Of a stretch of 6,828 nucleotides of DNA, positions 5,591 to 6,828 are shown in pieces. The stretch is taken from positions 1-6,828 of the forward strand of contig VBLS01000141.1 of the NCBI GenBank assembly GCA_005878635.1, in the 5' to 3' direction. The notes under the pieces are model-generated. The model did not search any database, had not been told where the DNA came from, and saw only the letters and a list, made by a program, of their open reading frames with translations. This stretch comes from Methanobacteriota archaeon. Its GTDB lineage: Archaea > Thermoplasmatota > Thermoplasmata > RBG-16-68-12. Each line of letters starts with the position of its first letter. Within the stretch, counting starts at the first letter, position 1. Position numbers and translations under genes: made by a program.

Positions 5591-6781
5591 TCACAAGAAG
5601 GGCAGTTTCACGACGTGCGCCGGATGCGAGGTCCCGCGGATGTCGACGTCGAGTGGGGTCCCGACCGCCGAGGCCGACTTGTCGACGGACGCGAGCGCAA
5701 TCCCCACACGGAGGGAGGGGGACATTGTCCCGCTCGTCACCTGCCCGGCCTCCTTCCCGCGGGACCGGACGGGATGACCGTGACGCGGGATCCCTCGCTC
5801 GTCCACGCGAATCCCGACGAGCCTCCGATAATCGTCTCGCGCCCGCTGCCGCTCGAGCGCCTCGCGCCCGAGGAACGGGCGATTCCATTTCACGAGCCAG
5901 GCGGAGTTCACTTCGAGCGGTGTCTGATGGCCATCGAAATCCTGACCGGACAGGAGGTATCCTTTCTCGAGGCGCAAGGTGTCGCGAGCCCCGAGGCCGA
6001 TCGGGCGGATGCCGAGGTCCTCGCCGGATCGGAGGAGCGCCTCCCACGCCGCGGGGCCTTCGCCGGACGTCGGGAAGAGCTCGAACCCCGCCTCGCCCGT
6101 GTACCCGGTCCTCGTGGCGAGGAAGGCCGTCCGTCCATCGGAAACGGAGGGCTCCCGTCGAGGCGGCGTGGAGGGGTCCGTGGCCGTGCGGGACCCCCAC
6201 CCCTCGATTTCCGGTGGAACCGCCCTCGGGGCCGCCCCCCAAAGCGCCGGCGGGACGAAGTCGACGATCGTGCCGGAGAAGGGCTTCACTTTGGACAGGT
6301 CGACGGACGTGAACCGTTGGAGCAGGTCCGGCGCTCGCGGCCCTTGTAACGCGAGGCACAGGAAATCGTCCGTGCGATCGGCGAGCCGGACCCCCGACTT
6401 CGCGTGGGCCTGCAGCCACGACAGGACCGCGGCCCGCGGGCCGGCGTTGCAGACCATGAAGAACCGGTCGGGCGCCAGGCACGTGACGATCACGTCGTCG
6501 AGGATCGTGCTATCGTCCCGCAGGAGGTGCGTGTACCGCGCGCGGCCCGGCGTCGACGGGATGTCGTTCGCGCTGAGGAAGTCGACGAACGCGTGGGACT
6601 CCCGGCCTTCGATGAAGATCTTGCCCATGTGGCTGACGTCGAAGAGGCCGACCGCCTTTCGGACCGTGAGGTGCTCCTCCACGATGCCCGCGTATTGGAG
6701 GGGCATCTCCCAACCGGCGAACTCGATGAACCGCGCCCCGGCCTTCCGATGCCATTCGTAGAGGGGCGTGCGGGACGCCAT
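5591..6781 (-). CDS. gcvT: Aminomethyltransferase (glycine cleavage system T protein)
   Basis: GcvT takes the aminomethyl group from lipoyl-GcvH, releases ammonia and forms 5,10-methylene-tetrahydrofolate, in the cytoplasm. From ATG 6781 it is 396 residues, against about 360-375 usually. Its start MASRTPLYEWHRKAGARF and then FAGWEMPLQY and GLFDVSHMG are textbook family sequence. The Asp95/Asp96 pair in TILDDVIV includes the folate-site aspartate, and ATRTGYTGEAGFEL (222-235) is conserved. GLGARDTLRLEKGYLLSGQD (262-281) and TPLEV follow. The C-terminal barrel ends HVVKLPFL. The extra length comes from about 38 Pro/Arg/Ser-rich residues (177-215), just before the GYTGE strand. An upstream in-frame TTG at 6826 is open, but ATG 6781 fits the family and has GGTG four bases before it. 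No gcvH or gcvP is visible: downstream comes nrdJ, and upstream is outside the window. A GcvT-like paralogue is possible, but conservation favours true GcvT. Confidence 0.93.
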   Translation of the reverse strand: MASRTPLYEWHRKAGARFIEFAGWEMPLQYAGIVEEHLTVRKAVGLFDVSHMGKIFIEGRESHAFVDFLSANDIPSTPGRARYTHLLRDDSTILDDVIVTCLAPDRFFMVCNAGPRAAVLSWLQAHAKSGVRLADRTDDFLCLALQGPRAPDLLQRFTSVDLSKVKPFSGTIVDFVPPALWGAAPRAVPPEIEGWGSRTATDPSTPPRREPSVSDGRTAFLATRTGYTGEAGFELFPTSGEGPAAWEALLRSGEDLGIRPIGLGARDTLRLEKGYLLSGQDFDGHQTPLEVNSAWLVKWNRPFLGREALERQRARDDYRRLVGIRVDERGIPRHGHPVRSRGKEAGQVTSGTMSPSLRVGIALASVDKSASAVGTPLDVDIRGTSHPAHVVKLPFL

Positions 6782-6785
6782 GGGA

Positions 6786-6789
6786 CACC
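6786..6789 (-). promoter_or_regulatory. Weak ribosome binding site of gcvT
   Basis: GGTG on the minus strand sits four bases before ATG 6781. It is short but favours this ATG over the TTG at 6826. The remaining bases to the window edge are too few to judge a promoter. Confidence 0.4.
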
Positions 6790-6828
6790 GCAACGCGTGG
6801 ACGGATTGAAAGCCTTCTCCCGGCAAAG

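Noticed and set aside
5470..6312. Plus-strand open frame (280 codons) opposite gcvT
   Set aside because: It is Arg/Pro/Ser-rich with no domain, and lies antisense to textbook GcvT motifs.
6782..6826. Extension of gcvT to TTG 6826
   Set aside because: GcvT similarity begins at the ATG-encoded residue (6781), where a GGTG motif is also placed. The extra 15 residues have no family counterpart.

Overview
The window is a fragment of a GC-rich genome (many 60-base blocks count by hand at 60-72% G+C). It carries four protein genes, all on the minus strand. Read in the direction of transcription (high to low coordinates) they are: an aminomethyltransferase gene gcvT (6781-5591); a class II, adenosylcobalamin-dependent ribonucleotide reductase gene nrdJ interrupted by an in-frame intein (5371-1943); a D-isomer-specific 2-hydroxyacid dehydrogenase (about 1893-916); and a Glu/Leu/Phe/Val-type glutamate dehydrogenase gdhA, whose 3' end lies outside the window (778-1). 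Long plus-strand reading frames are Arg/Pro/His-rich shadows of these genes.

The organism is most likely an uncultivated archaeon, perhaps a GC-rich euryarchaeote of the Thermoplasmata kind. This is inference. It rests on the character of the GDH and NrdJ proteins, an intein in the reductase, a BRE/TATA-like element upstream of gdhA, and the absence of clear bacterial -35/-10 boxes or T-tailed terminators. A bacterial origin is not excluded. Shine-Dalgarno-like motifs precede gdhA and nrdJ, and a weaker one precedes gcvT.

The main feature is a 353-residue intein in nrdJ, a class 1 intein with both LAGLIDADG motifs and their acidic residues. It sits directly before the cysteine expected to be one of the two redox-active active-site cysteines. 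Reductase activity should therefore depend on splicing, and the splice nucleophile and the catalytic cysteine are the same residue. The catalytic core of nrdJ and the intein are clearly less GC-rich than the TSCPD/zinc-ribbon tail of the same gene and the neighbouring genes.

The 219-base gap between gcvT and nrdJ holds a 16-base direct repeat (15/16 identical, 34 bases apart) with further copies of its core, and then a strong GC-rich hairpin. Together they look like the control region of nrdJ. The 137-base gap before gdhA carries its promoter candidate. The short nrdJ-dehydrogenase gap suggests these two genes are co-transcribed.

Functionally the genes touch one-carbon metabolism (GcvT makes methylene-tetrahydrofolate), deoxynucleotide synthesis (NrdJ), 2-oxo/2-hydroxy acid redox, and ammonia/glutamate exchange (GDH). 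I see no new multi-gene system. The points worth follow-up are the intein position, the repeat-bearing nrdJ upstream region, a catalytic-residue change in the hydroxyacid dehydrogenase, and an insertion in GcvT.
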